This document shows, one piece after another, positions 42,078-50,795 of a stretch of 64,000 bases of DNA. The DNA lies in NCBI GenBank assembly GCA_910578715.1, contig CAJTRL010000001.1, forward strand, positions 62,001-126,000. The letters are read 5' to 3'. The stretch is from an uncultured Lachnospiraceae bacterium. GTDB lineage: Bacteria > Bacillota > Clostridia > Lachnospirales > Lachnospiraceae. The stretch's first letter is position 1. Each line of letters begins with the position of its first letter. A program made the translations under genes and the position numbers. The notes under the pieces are model-generated. The model saw only the letters and a program-made list of their open reading frames with translations. It had not been told where the DNA came from and searched no databases.

Positions 42078-43574
42078 ATGTGGAAATATATCAGGTTCTT
42101 CGTGATTCTGGCGCTTGCCGGCGTGGGCGTATACGGTCTCCTCTGGCATAGCGGCGCATTTCTGCCCGGATGGGTTATCTGGGAAAACAGGGCGGTTTCG
42201 GATTCGTCTGCTGAATATGAAATTCTGCTGGAAAGAAAAACAGTTGATATTTTATATCAGGGCAATCCGGTCTGGACATCACCGAAGGACATAAAAGTAC
42301 AGGATGCGCTTTCCTGTGATATCGACAACGACGGAATGGACGAGCTGCTTCTGCTTTGCTGGAAAAGAGGAAGATATGGGGAGCATAAGCCTTTCTGGGT
42401 GGAAAAGGATGAGAAAAGCTGGTCACAGCATCTTTTCGTCTATGAATATGCGGCGGGGGAAATCAGGCCGAAGTGGATGTCCTCCTATATCGGACAAGAT
42501 GTGACGGAAATGTCCTGCCGGGAAGGCGCGCCGCCCGGCGTCCACTTGCTGTTTATATCGCCCGACGGCGTTCTTAGCAGCTGGTTCTGGGATTCCTGGG
42601 GCTTTACGAAAGAGAAGACGGAGACGACCTTTGTGGTATTCGGGGATAATCTGATTCATGAGCCGATTTACCGGTACGGCCTTCAGGAAATTGAAAGCAC
42701 CGGAGAAACGGGAAATGCCGGAAAAATGAGAAATGGGGGAGAGACAGCTGCTGTTGTGGCCGGATTTGATTTCTTATATGAAAATATTCGGGATGTAATT
42801 GAAGAAAGCGACATAGCTGTCATTAATCAGGAAACGCCTTTTGTGGAGGACCCGTCCCTGTATGGGGATTATCCGCAGTTCGGCACGCCCGTTCAGGTGG
42901 GAGAGGCAATTGTAAACGCCGGATTCGACGTGGTGACATGCGCGACGAACCACGCGCTGGACCGGGGAAAAGAGGGCGTCAATACGACCAGAAATTTTTT
43001 TGCGGATAACAAGGTCATGTGCCTGGGCATTCAGTCCGAAGAAGATACGGCGTACCACCCTTATGAGATTCTGGTAAGAAACGGCGTCCGGTTCGCGCTT
43101 TTCAACTATACTTATGGAACGAACGGCATCCGTATTCCGGAGGAAAATCCCAATATGGTGCATGTGCTCGATGACGAAAATAAAATAACAAACGATATAG
43201 AAATGGCCCGGGCGGAAAGTGACTTTGTAATCGTTTTCGTGCACTGGGGAACGGAATATGCCGAAACGCCCGATGAGTTTCAGCGAAAATGGACGCAGAT
43301 TTTTGCCGATGGTAAAGTGGATGTAGTCGTCGGAACCCATCCGCACGCGATTCAGCCTTATGAGCTTTTACGGGATGAGGAAGGACATGAAATGCTGGTG
43401 TATTATTCTATCGGGAATTATATCAGCGCGCAGCCGGAGGAATCCTGTGTAAAAGGCGGTATGGCTTCTTTTACCGTATCGCTGACGGCGGAAGGCTTCC
43501 GGGTGACGGAATACGGATTTAGGCCGCTTATAATCCGCTGGGAGGAAGGCGGAAAATATGTGACGTCATTTTGA
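42078..43574 (+). CDS. CapA family protein with N-terminal extension
   Basis: Protein of 498 residues. An N-terminal membrane anchor (about 3-22) is followed by a region of about 150 residues with a DIDNDGMDELLLL calcium-loop/FG-GAP-like segment, as in VCBS-type repeats. The CapA (poly-gamma-glutamate capsule, PGA_cap) metallophosphatase-like domain starts near FVVFGDNLIHE and includes AVINQETPF, TCATNHALDRG, VFVHWGTEY and VVGTHPHAIQP. Capsule synthesis is proven only for the Bacillus protein. Here no capBCD genes are present, so the role is open. It lies between the DUF3160 lipoprotein and the glycosyltransferase. Confidence 0.88.
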   Translation: MWKYIRFFVILALAGVGVYGLLWHSGAFLPGWVIWENRAVSDSSAEYEILLERKTVDILYQGNPVWTSPKDIKVQDALSCDIDNDGMDELLLLCWKRGRYGEHKPFWVEKDEKSWSQHLFVYEYAAGEIRPKWMSSYIGQDVTEMSCREGAPPGVHLLFISPDGVLSSWFWDSWGFTKEKTETTFVVFGDNLIHEPIYRYGLQEIESTGETGNAGKMRNGGETAAVVAGFDFLYENIRDVIEESDIAVINQETPFVEDPSLYGDYPQFGTPVQVGEAIVNAGFDVVTCATNHALDRGKEGVNTTRNFFADNKVMCLGIQSEEDTAYHPYEILVRNGVRFALFNYTYGTNGIRIPEENPNMVHVLDDENKITNDIEMARAESDFVIVFVHWGTEYAETPDEFQRKWTQIFADGKVDVVVGTHPHAIQPYELLRDEEGHEMLVYYSIGNYISAQPEESCVKGGMASFTVSLTAEGFRVTEYGFRPLIIRWEEGGKYVTSF

Positions 43575-43610
43575 CATAAGAATCTTTGAAGGGAGCATAC
43601 GCATTCGGAA

Positions 43611-45182
43611 ATGAAAAAATTAGAGAAAATATACTGGATTCCGGGAATCGGGCTGCTGTTATGGATGGGCGTTTTTGCATTTATGAACGGTAACTGCCAG
43701 TCTTTCTGGGCGGATGAAATCGCATCGATTGGTCTTGTCAGAAACGGCGTCAGTCTGTCGGAGGTGATTGATACCTGTCTGCGCGTGGACGGCAATCTGC
43801 CTCTTTATCCGGTGATTTTTTATGTCATATACCGTATTATGCCTTATGGAGAGCAGTATCTGCTGCTTCCCTCTATTGCTTTCTGCCTTGCGGGAGTTGT
43901 GCTGCTTGCGTTTTGCGCGGGAAGGCTGAAAGGAAAACGGGCCGGATTTCTGGCTCTGTGCATGGGAGCATCCTCCGGCATTCTGTTATGGCAGTCAGCC
44001 TGGGAAATCCGCTGTTATGCGCTGACTTTCATGCTTTCGGCATTTGCGCTGTATACTTATATCGGAAAAAGCATCCGGCCGGACAGAAAGCGCCTTATTT
44101 TGTGGGGCGTATCGTTTGCGCTGGCTTTATGGACGCATTGGTTCGCCGTTATTTTACTGGCCTTTTACGGCCTGACGGACCTGGTTCTCGTTTTTTTACG
44201 AAAAATATCGTGGAAACAGCTGTTTTGCTATGTGCCGGGCAGTCTGCTGTATTTTCCCTGGCTCATTTTGTCTTTTTATTTTGAACATGGGGATTTGAAC
44301 GACTATTGGGGCACGGCTCCCCAGTGGAAAAATATGGTCTGGACCGTTTTGTTTTATCTGGACGGCAACCGGATTTTATGGTATCTGTGCCTGCTGACAG
44401 GTGCGGTGCTTTTGCTGCGTGTGGTATGTGTCAGACGCAGACCGCCTTCCGAAAAAAGGAAAAAACTTCTGTGGGGAGGGGCATTCAGTACTGCGGCTGT
44501 CGGATGGACGATTGGAATTGTCTATGTCCTAAGCAGGTATCTTATGACGTCGGGCAGCATGTATGTGGAGCGTTACTTTACGGTAATACAGCCGCATATT
44601 CTGCTTGTGACGGCGCTGGGGCTCGAGGGCATCCTGGATTTTGCGGATTACATGGCGAAAACAGGAATACGGACCTCGTCGAAAATATCCGGCGCGCGGC
44701 TTTCCAAAATGATTGCGGGAGCGGTCAGAACTGCCGTGCTTTTTCTGATGATATTCGTTTTTATCAGTAATTACAGGAACGAATACATCGCCATCAGGAA
44801 ACCTTTCCAGCAGTTTCGGGAAATTGCCGGATTTTTGAACGAGGAAAAAGGGATTTATGATGAGAAGTCATTGTTTATGGGCTCCAACAGATATTGTATG
44901 CTGGACGGGTTTGTTCACTATTATTTTGAAAAAAGAGGTTTTGAGCCGCCCGCCAATATTACGGGCTACAAGGTTCTGAGCGGACAGGAAAGCAGATTTT
45001 ACGGCGATTATACGCAATATTCCGAGGAAGAGCTGCTATCCTTTGATAAAATTTATTACCTTCATGTTCATATGAGCGCGGACGATGAACTGCAGCAGTT
45101 TCTGGAAGCGCATTTTCGGCTGAAAGAAACTTATTTTGAAAACGGAATCCAAATCTGGGAACGCAAGGATAGTTCCGGCTGA
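43611..45182 (+). CDS. Membrane glycosyltransferase, GT39/ArnT-like
   Basis: Protein of 523 residues with about ten or more membrane segments. The first extracytoplasmic loop has SFWADEIASIG, the acidic DE pair typical of ArnT/PMT-type (GT-C) enzymes that use polyprenyl-phosphate sugars. A soluble C-terminal part follows from about 400. It probably glycosylates a surface polymer or protein. It follows the CapA-like gene by 36 bp; the only purine-rich site (GAAGGGAG) is rather far from the ATG. Confidence 0.85.
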   Translation: MKKLEKIYWIPGIGLLLWMGVFAFMNGNCQSFWADEIASIGLVRNGVSLSEVIDTCLRVDGNLPLYPVIFYVIYRIMPYGEQYLLLPSIAFCLAGVVLLAFCAGRLKGKRAGFLALCMGASSGILLWQSAWEIRCYALTFMLSAFALYTYIGKSIRPDRKRLILWGVSFALALWTHWFAVILLAFYGLTDLVLVFLRKISWKQLFCYVPGSLLYFPWLILSFYFEHGDLNDYWGTAPQWKNMVWTVLFYLDGNRILWYLCLLTGAVLLLRVVCVRRRPPSEKRKKLLWGGAFSTAAVGWTIGIVYVLSRYLMTSGSMYVERYFTVIQPHILLVTALGLEGILDFADYMAKTGIRTSSKISGARLSKMIAGAVRTAVLFLMIFVFISNYRNEYIAIRKPFQQFREIAGFLNEEKGIYDEKSLFMGSNRYCMLDGFVHYYFEKRGFEPPANITGYKVLSGQESRFYGDYTQYSEEELLSFDKIYYLHVHMSADDELQQFLEAHFRLKETYFENGIQIWERKDSSG

Positions 45183-45290
45183 TGCCTTAACATTTCGTCC
45201 GTACGTGCCGATATATATACCAACAGATTGACGAACGGTAAACGGATTTACCGGGGAGCCACGGACAGCAGCATCAGGGAGGATGACAAC

Positions 45291-46133
45291 ATGGGCATGA
45301 AAATCGGCATGTACAATGCAGTAAAAACATCAATTCCGCTGAAAAATAAAGACGGTTCATCGGCGGGAACCATTACGATAACGAAATACAATAAAGTAAG
45401 ACGGAAAAAACTGGGCTATAATTATAAAAGGGTATCGACTCATATCCTGTCGGCCAAAACGCCGCTTTTTGCGGGAAAAGCGGTGCGGGAAGCGCGTACT
45501 GCAGTGGTCGGGCTTCTGATGAAGCAGATGAGCGGCGATTATGACAGCAGAGAGCTGGACAGCGCCCTCGAGCATGCGAGGAAGATGGAGCGAATCGCAA
45601 AGAAGCGCAGAAAACATATGGAAGAAGAGGAGCGGGCAAAGCAGACGGGCTCTGCCCTGGTGGAAGAGGACGTGGAAACCTCCGAAGATAAAAAAGCGGA
45701 GAAAGAACAGGATAAAAATCAGAAAAAACAACAGGAAAAACAGTCCAGAGAGAATATGCAGAAACTGGATGAAATGGCCAGAGAGCTGGAACGGATGATG
45801 AAAGAATCCGAACGGGAGCTTCAGGAACTCTCACAGGAGCTGACGGATGCTTCTTACGAAGACCTGGACCCGAAACAGCTGGAAAATCTGAAAAGAAGGC
45901 ACCGCGCCCAGGAAATGCGGGAGATTATGGAAGCCGATTTGAAATATCTGAAAGCGTTGTTCGACAGGCTTACAAAAGAAAAGCAGGAGAGCATGAGCGC
46001 CTCTTCTTCCGATAACAGTTATGATTCGCAAAGCGGCGTTTCTCTGGAGATTGGCGGCGTGGATATGCCTGTGGAGACGGCAGAAGCGGCTCCTGTCTCT
46101 GCGGAAGGCGCCAGTGTGGATGTGACGGTGTAG
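45291..46133 (+). CDS. Coiled-coil hypothetical protein, 280 aa
   Basis: Cytoplasmic protein of 280 residues that I do not recognise. The N-terminal block (MGMKIGMYNAVKTSIPLKNK, ITITKYNKVRRKKLGYNYKR) looks conserved and basic. A very charged coiled coil follows from about 95 to 245 (ELERMMKESERELQELSQEL). A hydrophobic-acidic tail ends in SVDVTV. ATG 45291 has GGAGG eight bases upstream; the longer frame to 45228 has none. It lies 13 bp before a response regulator gene. Confidence 0.75.
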   Translation: MGMKIGMYNAVKTSIPLKNKDGSSAGTITITKYNKVRRKKLGYNYKRVSTHILSAKTPLFAGKAVREARTAVVGLLMKQMSGDYDSRELDSALEHARKMERIAKKRRKHMEEEERAKQTGSALVEEDVETSEDKKAEKEQDKNQKKQQEKQSRENMQKLDEMARELERMMKESERELQELSQELTDASYEDLDPKQLENLKRRHRAQEMREIMEADLKYLKALFDRLTKEKQESMSASSSDNSYDSQSGVSLEIGGVDMPVETAEAAPVSAEGASVDVTV

Positions 46134-46146
46134 GAGCGAAAACCGC

Positions 46147-46824
46147 ATGAAGAAGATTTTGGTAGTCGATGACGATGTTTATATAGGAGATATGCTGGAA
46201 GAGGCGCTGCGGAAAGAAGGTTATGCTATTTCGCGCGCTTATTCCGGTTCAGAGGCCCTTTTGTCCCTCGCATCCGAATGCCCGGATTTGGTGCTGCTCG
46301 ACCTGATGCTGCCCGGACTGAATGGGGAGGATGTACTTTCCGCCATGCAGGGGATTCCGGTCATTGTTATCAGCGCAAGGGCGGAAACGGAAGATAAAGT
46401 ACAGCTTTTGTCGGATGGCGCGGCCGACTATGTGACGAAGCCCTTTGCGATGCCGGAACTGCTTGCGAGAATAGCGGTACAGTTTAGAAAAACAGATGTT
46501 ATCAATAAGGACACCCGGCTGCAGAACGGCGATATCACCCTGAACACGGCTGATTGCAGCGTTACCGTAAAAAATCAGGCGGTGAAGCTGACAAGGACGG
46601 AGTATGCCATCCTTCGTCTGCTCATGCACAATCCCGGACAAGTTATCCCCAAATCGGTGATGCTGGAAAGAATCAGCGAAGATACGCCGGACTGCATGGA
46701 AAGCTCCCTGAAAGTCCATATCAGCAATCTGCGCAGAAAACTGAGGGAAGCCGGGGGAGAGGACTATATCGAATCGGTCTGGGGCATCGGTTTTAAAATG
46801 AAAGACGGTCCCGACAAATCTTAA
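46147..46824 (+). CDS. OmpR family response regulator
   Basis: Regulator of 225 residues. The receiver domain has the acidic pair in VVDDDVYIG and the phospho-acceptor Asp in LVLLDLMLPG; a winged helix follows (VKLTRTEYAILRLLMHNPGQ, SLKVHISNLRRKL, SVWGIGFKM). The cognate kinase is very probably at 48974, with the ABC transporter between them, the arrangement of bacitracin/lantibiotic-response modules. Repeated TTAACC boxes start at its stop codon and precede the transporter. Confidence 0.94.
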   Translation: MKKILVVDDDVYIGDMLEEALRKEGYAISRAYSGSEALLSLASECPDLVLLDLMLPGLNGEDVLSAMQGIPVIVISARAETEDKVQLLSDGAADYVTKPFAMPELLARIAVQFRKTDVINKDTRLQNGDITLNTADCSVTVKNQAVKLTRTEYAILRLLMHNPGQVIPKSVMLERISEDTPDCMESSLKVHISNLRRKLREAGGEDYIESVWGIGFKMKDGPDKS

Positions 46825-46876
46825 CCATTTCTTAATCATTTTCTTAACCGCTTTCTTAACCTTTATCCGATACAGT
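46821..46876 (+). promoter_or_regulatory. Tandem TTAACC boxes and promoter upstream of the ABC transporter
   Basis: TTAACC/TTAATC at 46821, 46832, 46844 and 46856, spaced 11-12 bp, one per helical turn, as for OmpR-family regulators. A -10-like TACAGT (46871-46876) follows without a proper -35, fitting activation by the adjacent regulator. Confidence 0.6.
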
Positions 46877-46882
46877 AATGAT

Positions 46883-46952
46883 GCTGAGCAATAAATTCAG
46901 CGTGCCGAATAAATTCGGCGTGCAGAGTAATACATTCAGCGTGCTGAATAAA
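46883..46952 (+). repeat. Tandem hairpin repeats in the ABC transporter leader
   Basis: About four degenerate 17-20 bp units of the type GCTGAATAAATTCAGCGT. One (GCCGAATAAATTCGGC, about 46904-46919) is a perfect palindrome that also occurs in reverse at 30235. They lie between the promoter and the ribosome site. Confidence 0.65.
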
Positions 46953-46978
46953 ATTATTGGAAAAGGAGGCGTTATTTT

Positions 46979-47926
46979 ATGGAGTATGTATTAACGGCGC
47001 ATGCTTTGTGCAAACAGTACGGGCATTTTAAGGCGCTGGATAATTTTTCCATCCATGTGCCCAAAGGGGCAATTTACGGATTTGTCGGCAAAAATGGCGC
47101 CGGCAAGACGACTTTTATCAGACTGGTCTGCGGATTACAGTATGCGGCGTCGGGAGACTATACGCTCTATGGCGTGGGCAGCGGCTCAAAAGGAATTGAG
47201 ACGGCGAGAAAAAGAATGGGGGCTATTGTGGAAAACCCGTCCATCTATATGGATATGAGTGCAGAAGAGAATCTAAAGGCGCAGTACCGGGTTCTTGGTC
47301 TGCCTTCCATGACGGACATACCGGAGCTTCTTGGACTGGTCGGCCTGGAAAACACAGGAAAAAAGAAGGCGAAGAATTTTTCCCTCGGCATGCGGCAGCG
47401 GCTGGGCATTGCGATTGCGCTGGCGGGAAACCCGGATTTTCTGATTCTGGATGAACCGGTCAACGGACTGGACCCACAGGGAATTATCGAAATACGGGAG
47501 CTGATATTGAAGCTGAACAGGGAACGCCGGATAACGGTATTGATTTCCAGCCATATTCTGGACGAACTTTCCCGCCTTGCGACCCACTATGGATTCATAG
47601 ACAGCGGACGCATGGTGAAAGAAATAACCAGGGAGGAACTGGACGCCGCGTGCAGGAAATGTTTCCGGCTCGAAGTGTCCGACAGCCGAACGCTCGCGCG
47701 CGTACTGGATGAACAGAGGCTGGAATATACGATTCTTTCCGATACAAGGGCGGATATCTTTGACCGGATTCAGATTACGGAGCTGACACTGGCGCTGGCC
47801 GCGCAGGGGTGTAGTATTCTTTCTATCCGGGAAAAAGACGAAAGCCTCGAAAGCTACTATATGAATCTTATAGCGTCCGGGCAGAGGGAACCACAGGCCG
47901 GAAAAGGGAAGGAGGAATCGAAATGA
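46979..47926 (+). CDS. ABC transporter ATP-binding protein (BcrA type)
   Basis: ATPase of 315 residues, of the DrrA/BcrA class that exports or shields against peptide antibiotics. Walker A is GKNGAGKTT, the signature NFSLGMRQRLGIA, Walker B FLILDEPVNGLD and the His switch ISSH. A C-terminal regulatory segment of about 90 residues follows. Its stop overlaps the permease start (ATGA). AAAAGGAGG supports the start. Confidence 0.94.
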   Translation: MEYVLTAHALCKQYGHFKALDNFSIHVPKGAIYGFVGKNGAGKTTFIRLVCGLQYAASGDYTLYGVGSGSKGIETARKRMGAIVENPSIYMDMSAEENLKAQYRVLGLPSMTDIPELLGLVGLENTGKKKAKNFSLGMRQRLGIAIALAGNPDFLILDEPVNGLDPQGIIEIRELILKLNRERRITVLISSHILDELSRLATHYGFIDSGRMVKEITREELDAACRKCFRLEVSDSRTLARVLDEQRLEYTILSDTRADIFDRIQITELTLALAAQGCSILSIREKDESLESYYMNLIASGQREPQAGKGKEESK

Positions 47927-48759
47927 GCAGACTGATTTATGCAAATCTGGTGCGGATGATAAAAAGCAGAATATTCTGGGTTTCCGAAATTTTTCTGGCC
48001 GGTTACAGCGTTTTGGTCTATGGGATGGCGGCGGTCAATATCAGAAATGATGGTATGAACAATTTTACCGGGACAGTGTACTTTTTTAATGAAATGCTGT
48101 TTATTCATGTCATTATGGCTGTTTTTATTCCCTTTTTCATAGGCGTTGAATACAGCGACGGCACGATTCGGAATAAAATTGCGGTGGGGCATAAGAGAGC
48201 GGATATTTATCTTGCCAATGTGATTGTGTGTTATGCGGCGGGGCTTTTGCAGTTTGTTACCTATTCTGTCGTGTCCCTTCTTTCCGCTCTGTTTTTTGTC
48301 GGACCTTCCGCCCTGGCATCTATGGAAGGGATTCCCCGGCGCATCGTGTACAGCCTTGTGATAATTCTGGTATATGCGGCCGTTTATTCCCTGATTGCCA
48401 TGCTGGACAGTAACAAAACCAGGGCGGTCGTTGTGGAACTTCTGACGGCGCTCGTTTTCGTGATACTGATAACACAGATTTACAAAGATTTACAGGAGCC
48501 GGAGCTGACGAGCAGAGTCGTGTTATCGGAATCCGGGGAAATGGAAATCGAAGAGAACGTACCGAACAGTAAGTATTTGTATGGAACCAAAAGAACGGTC
48601 TATGAATGGCTGGACGCCTGTCTGCCGGAAGACCAGTCGATGTATGTCATCGACCCTGATGCGGAATTTCCTCTGAGACCGCCTCTCTGCATGCTTGGAG
48701 AATCCGTGGTGATGATTGCGGCCGGGGTGTATTTGTTTCAGAGGAAGGATATCAAATAA
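47923..48759 (+). CDS. ABC-2 type permease
   Basis: Membrane partner of the BcrA-type ATPase, with 278 residues and six predicted segments. The first extracytoplasmic region (MAAVNIRNDGMNNFTGTVYF) and FFIGVEYSDGTIRNKIAVGH are typical of short ABC-2 permeases that move bacitracin-like peptides. A 60-residue extracytoplasmic loop lies before the last segment. It is translationally coupled to the ATPase. Palindrome copy C separates it from the kinase gene. Confidence 0.88.
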   Translation: MSRLIYANLVRMIKSRIFWVSEIFLAGYSVLVYGMAAVNIRNDGMNNFTGTVYFFNEMLFIHVIMAVFIPFFIGVEYSDGTIRNKIAVGHKRADIYLANVIVCYAAGLLQFVTYSVVSLLSALFFVGPSALASMEGIPRRIVYSLVIILVYAAVYSLIAMLDSNKTRAVVVELLTALVFVILITQIYKDLQEPELTSRVVLSESGEMEIEENVPNSKYLYGTKRTVYEWLDACLPEDQSMYVIDPDAEFPLRPPLCMLGESVVMIAAGVYLFQRKDIK

Positions 48760-48775
48760 GGAAGGCGGAGGCGGA

Positions 48776-48911
48776 GCCGGAACAGGACATTTCCCTTTGG
48801 AACCGCGCTTTCGCTCCGTGACAGAGTGCAGCAGACGCTAAGCTCGTTAGGAACCTCGCTAAGCGCTGGCATCTGTCAAGGGGTTCCGACAGGGAGATGT
48901 CCTGTTCCGGC
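48776..48911 (-). repeat. Palindromic intergenic element, copy C (divergent)
   Basis: Palindrome of 136 bp. The outer arms GCCGGAACAGGACAT and its complement enclose a second stem GGAACC/GGTTCC and an internal CGCTAAGC...GCTAAGCG. On the minus strand GGAGCGAAAGCGCGGTTCC matches the family's GGAGCGAAAGCGCGCCTCC. It lies 16 bp after the permease stop, inside the module. Confidence 0.75.
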
Positions 48912-48973
48912 CCTCGACGATTTTCTAAAAGATGGGGAGCAGACGGGTTGTGTACTACGGGGAAAGGAGTTCT

Positions 48974-49882
48974 ATGCAGGCAATAATCGCTATATTGATT
49001 TGCATTGTTGTGGGGTTACTCATAAAAATATATCTGCTGCGGAAGTCGGCGGCTGAGATGGAAGAAGGTATCGGCCGTATTTTGAAGGCGGACAGCAATA
49101 TGCTTCTGACAATTTCGGGCCGCGACGGGCGAATGAAAAAACTGGCGGCGGGACTGAATATGGAACTCCGGGAGCTGCGAAAAGCACGGAACCGATATGA
49201 ACAGGGAGACATACGGCTTAAAGAGGCGGTTGCGAATATTTCTCATGATATCCGCACGCCTCTGACGGCGTTGTGCGGTTATCAGGATTTGATGAAACAG
49301 GAACTTTCCCGGATGCCGGAACAGGAAAGCCGGGAAACCATGCAGCGTTATCTGGAAATCATGGAGAACCGGACGGCGGTTTTAACACAGCTTACGGAAG
49401 AGCTTTTCCGATATGCGCTGGTGACGTCGGAAACTCAGGAGATTGCCTGGGAAGAGGTTTTGTTAAACCGTGCGTTAGAAGAAAGCGTTGCTGTTTTCTA
49501 TGCCGCTTTGAAAAACAATAAAATCACACCTGTTATATCCATGCCGGAAAATGATATTAAATGCAGATTAAATAAAAATATGCTTTCCCGCATTATCGGG
49601 AATATCATCGGAAATGCCATCAAATACAGCGACGGAGACTTGCAGATTGTATTGTCTCAGGAAGGGGAGCTGGTGTTTTCCAATCATGCGTCCGGTCTGG
49701 ATGAGATACAGACCGGAAAGCTCTTCGAGCGTTTCTATACGGTGCAGAACGCATCCAAATCCACAGGTCTTGGACTTTCCATTGCAAAACAGCTTACGGA
49801 ACAGCTGGGCGGCACGATTGATGCCGGTTACCGGGACGGCGTGCTGTCCGTCCGCCTGCGCTTTCCGGTGGAAGAAGGGTAG
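48974..49882 (+). CDS. Sensor histidine kinase
   Basis: Kinase of 302 residues with one N-terminal membrane segment (IIAILICIVVGLLIKIYLL) and no real extracellular domain, the intramembrane-sensing layout. The H-box is NISHDIRTPLTAL, the N-box NIIGNAIKYSD, followed by SNHASGLD and STGLGLSIAKQL. It is the probable partner of the regulator at 46147; such kinases often sense flux through the linked ABC transporter. ATG 48974 has AAAGGAG upstream. Palindrome copy D begins at the base after the stop codon. Confidence 0.93.
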   Translation: MQAIIAILICIVVGLLIKIYLLRKSAAEMEEGIGRILKADSNMLLTISGRDGRMKKLAAGLNMELRELRKARNRYEQGDIRLKEAVANISHDIRTPLTALCGYQDLMKQELSRMPEQESRETMQRYLEIMENRTAVLTQLTEELFRYALVTSETQEIAWEEVLLNRALEESVAVFYAALKNNKITPVISMPENDIKCRLNKNMLSRIIGNIIGNAIKYSDGDLQIVLSQEGELVFSNHASGLDEIQTGKLFERFYTVQNASKSTGLGLSIAKQLTEQLGGTIDAGYRDGVLSVRLRFPVEEG

Positions 49883-50070
49883 ATGTTTCGATTCGGCCTG
49901 TGGCCGGGCGGTGCATTGTTCTCTGACGGAGGCCCTGGAAAAACGTCGGTACTTAGTGAGAAAGACGCTTTGCGTCTTTTGAACTTAGTACCGCTACGAT
50001 TTTTCGCGGAGCGGGAGCGTGCCTCCAAAGAGAACAATGCACCGCCCGGCCACAGGCCGAATCGAAACAT
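49883..50070 (+). repeat. Palindromic intergenic element, copy D (perfect arms)
   Basis: Element of 188 bp with perfect 42-bp inverted arms (49883-49924 and 50029-50070), starting ATGTTTCGATTCGGCCTG and ending inward in GCATTGTTCTCT. Inside are AAAAACGT/ACGATTTTT, GGTAC/GTACC and AAAGACGC/GCGTCTTT stems. It touches the stop codon of the kinase gene. Confidence 0.92.
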
Positions 50071-50174
50071 GCCCTTCCACATATTTCAAATTCCGGTAGT
50101 AAGATACCCTCTTTTGTGATAAAATATTTGTAAATCTGTGAATGATTGCGGGCTGTGCGGAATGGAGGGTTATC

Positions 50175-50750
50175 ATGAGTTATTATCTGGTGGATTATGA
50201 AAATGTGAAAAAAGATGGTTTAAACGGCATAAACGAGCTGTCCAAAGAAGATACGGTCTGTATTTTTTACAGCGACAATGCGGACACGTTGACCTTCGAT
50301 TTGCATAGAAGAATCAATGAATCCGAGGCGGAAATCATTTTCCAGAAAGTGGAGGTCGGTACGAAAAACGCTTTGGATTTCCAGCTCGCCACTTATCTTG
50401 GCTATATCATTGCGGCAAGAAAGGAACAGGAATATCATCTTGTGACGAAGGATAACGGCTTTAACATTCTGTGCACCTATTGGGGAAAACAGGGCGTAAA
50501 AATTACTATGGTTACCGACCTGTCCGGCAGAAATATCAAGAAGGAAAAGGAAGAACTGGAAAAAGAGGTCGCGAAGCTGATTAAAGATGCGGAAATTGCG
50601 GCGGCCGTGGCGAAGATTATTCTGCAGTATAAGACGAAGACGGGAATCAATAACGCGCTTGTCAAGCAGTATCCGAGCAAGGATAACAAACAGGCGAGTG
50701 AAATCTATAATACAATCAAACCTCTGCTTGGAGATAAAAAGGGAAGATAA
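50175..50750 (+). CDS. PIN/NYN-like domain protein, putative nuclease
   Basis: Protein of 191 residues with a PIN-like (NYN) fold. The N-terminal acidic cluster is YYLVDYENVKKDG, a second acidic site is in NALDFQLATYLG, and a third is LVTKDNGFN. These three carboxylate positions are the usual metal site of PIN-type RNases. The C-terminal region is helical and Lys-rich. No antitoxin gene is adjacent, so it is not a classic VapC. ATG 50175 has GGAGGG upstream. Confidence 0.82.
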   Translation: MSYYLVDYENVKKDGLNGINELSKEDTVCIFYSDNADTLTFDLHRRINESEAEIIFQKVEVGTKNALDFQLATYLGYIIAARKEQEYHLVTKDNGFNILCTYWGKQGVKITMVTDLSGRNIKKEKEELEKEVAKLIKDAEIAAAVAKIILQYKTKTGINNALVKQYPSKDNKQASEIYNTIKPLLGDKKGR

Positions 50751-50795
50751 GGTGTATGCAGGCGGAAAATGCACACTGAGGATGGGGGGAGCATT

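Noticed and set aside
50175..50750. VapC-type toxin
   Set aside because: The PIN-like residues are present, but there is no adjacent antitoxin gene and the helical C-terminus is unlike short VapC toxins.
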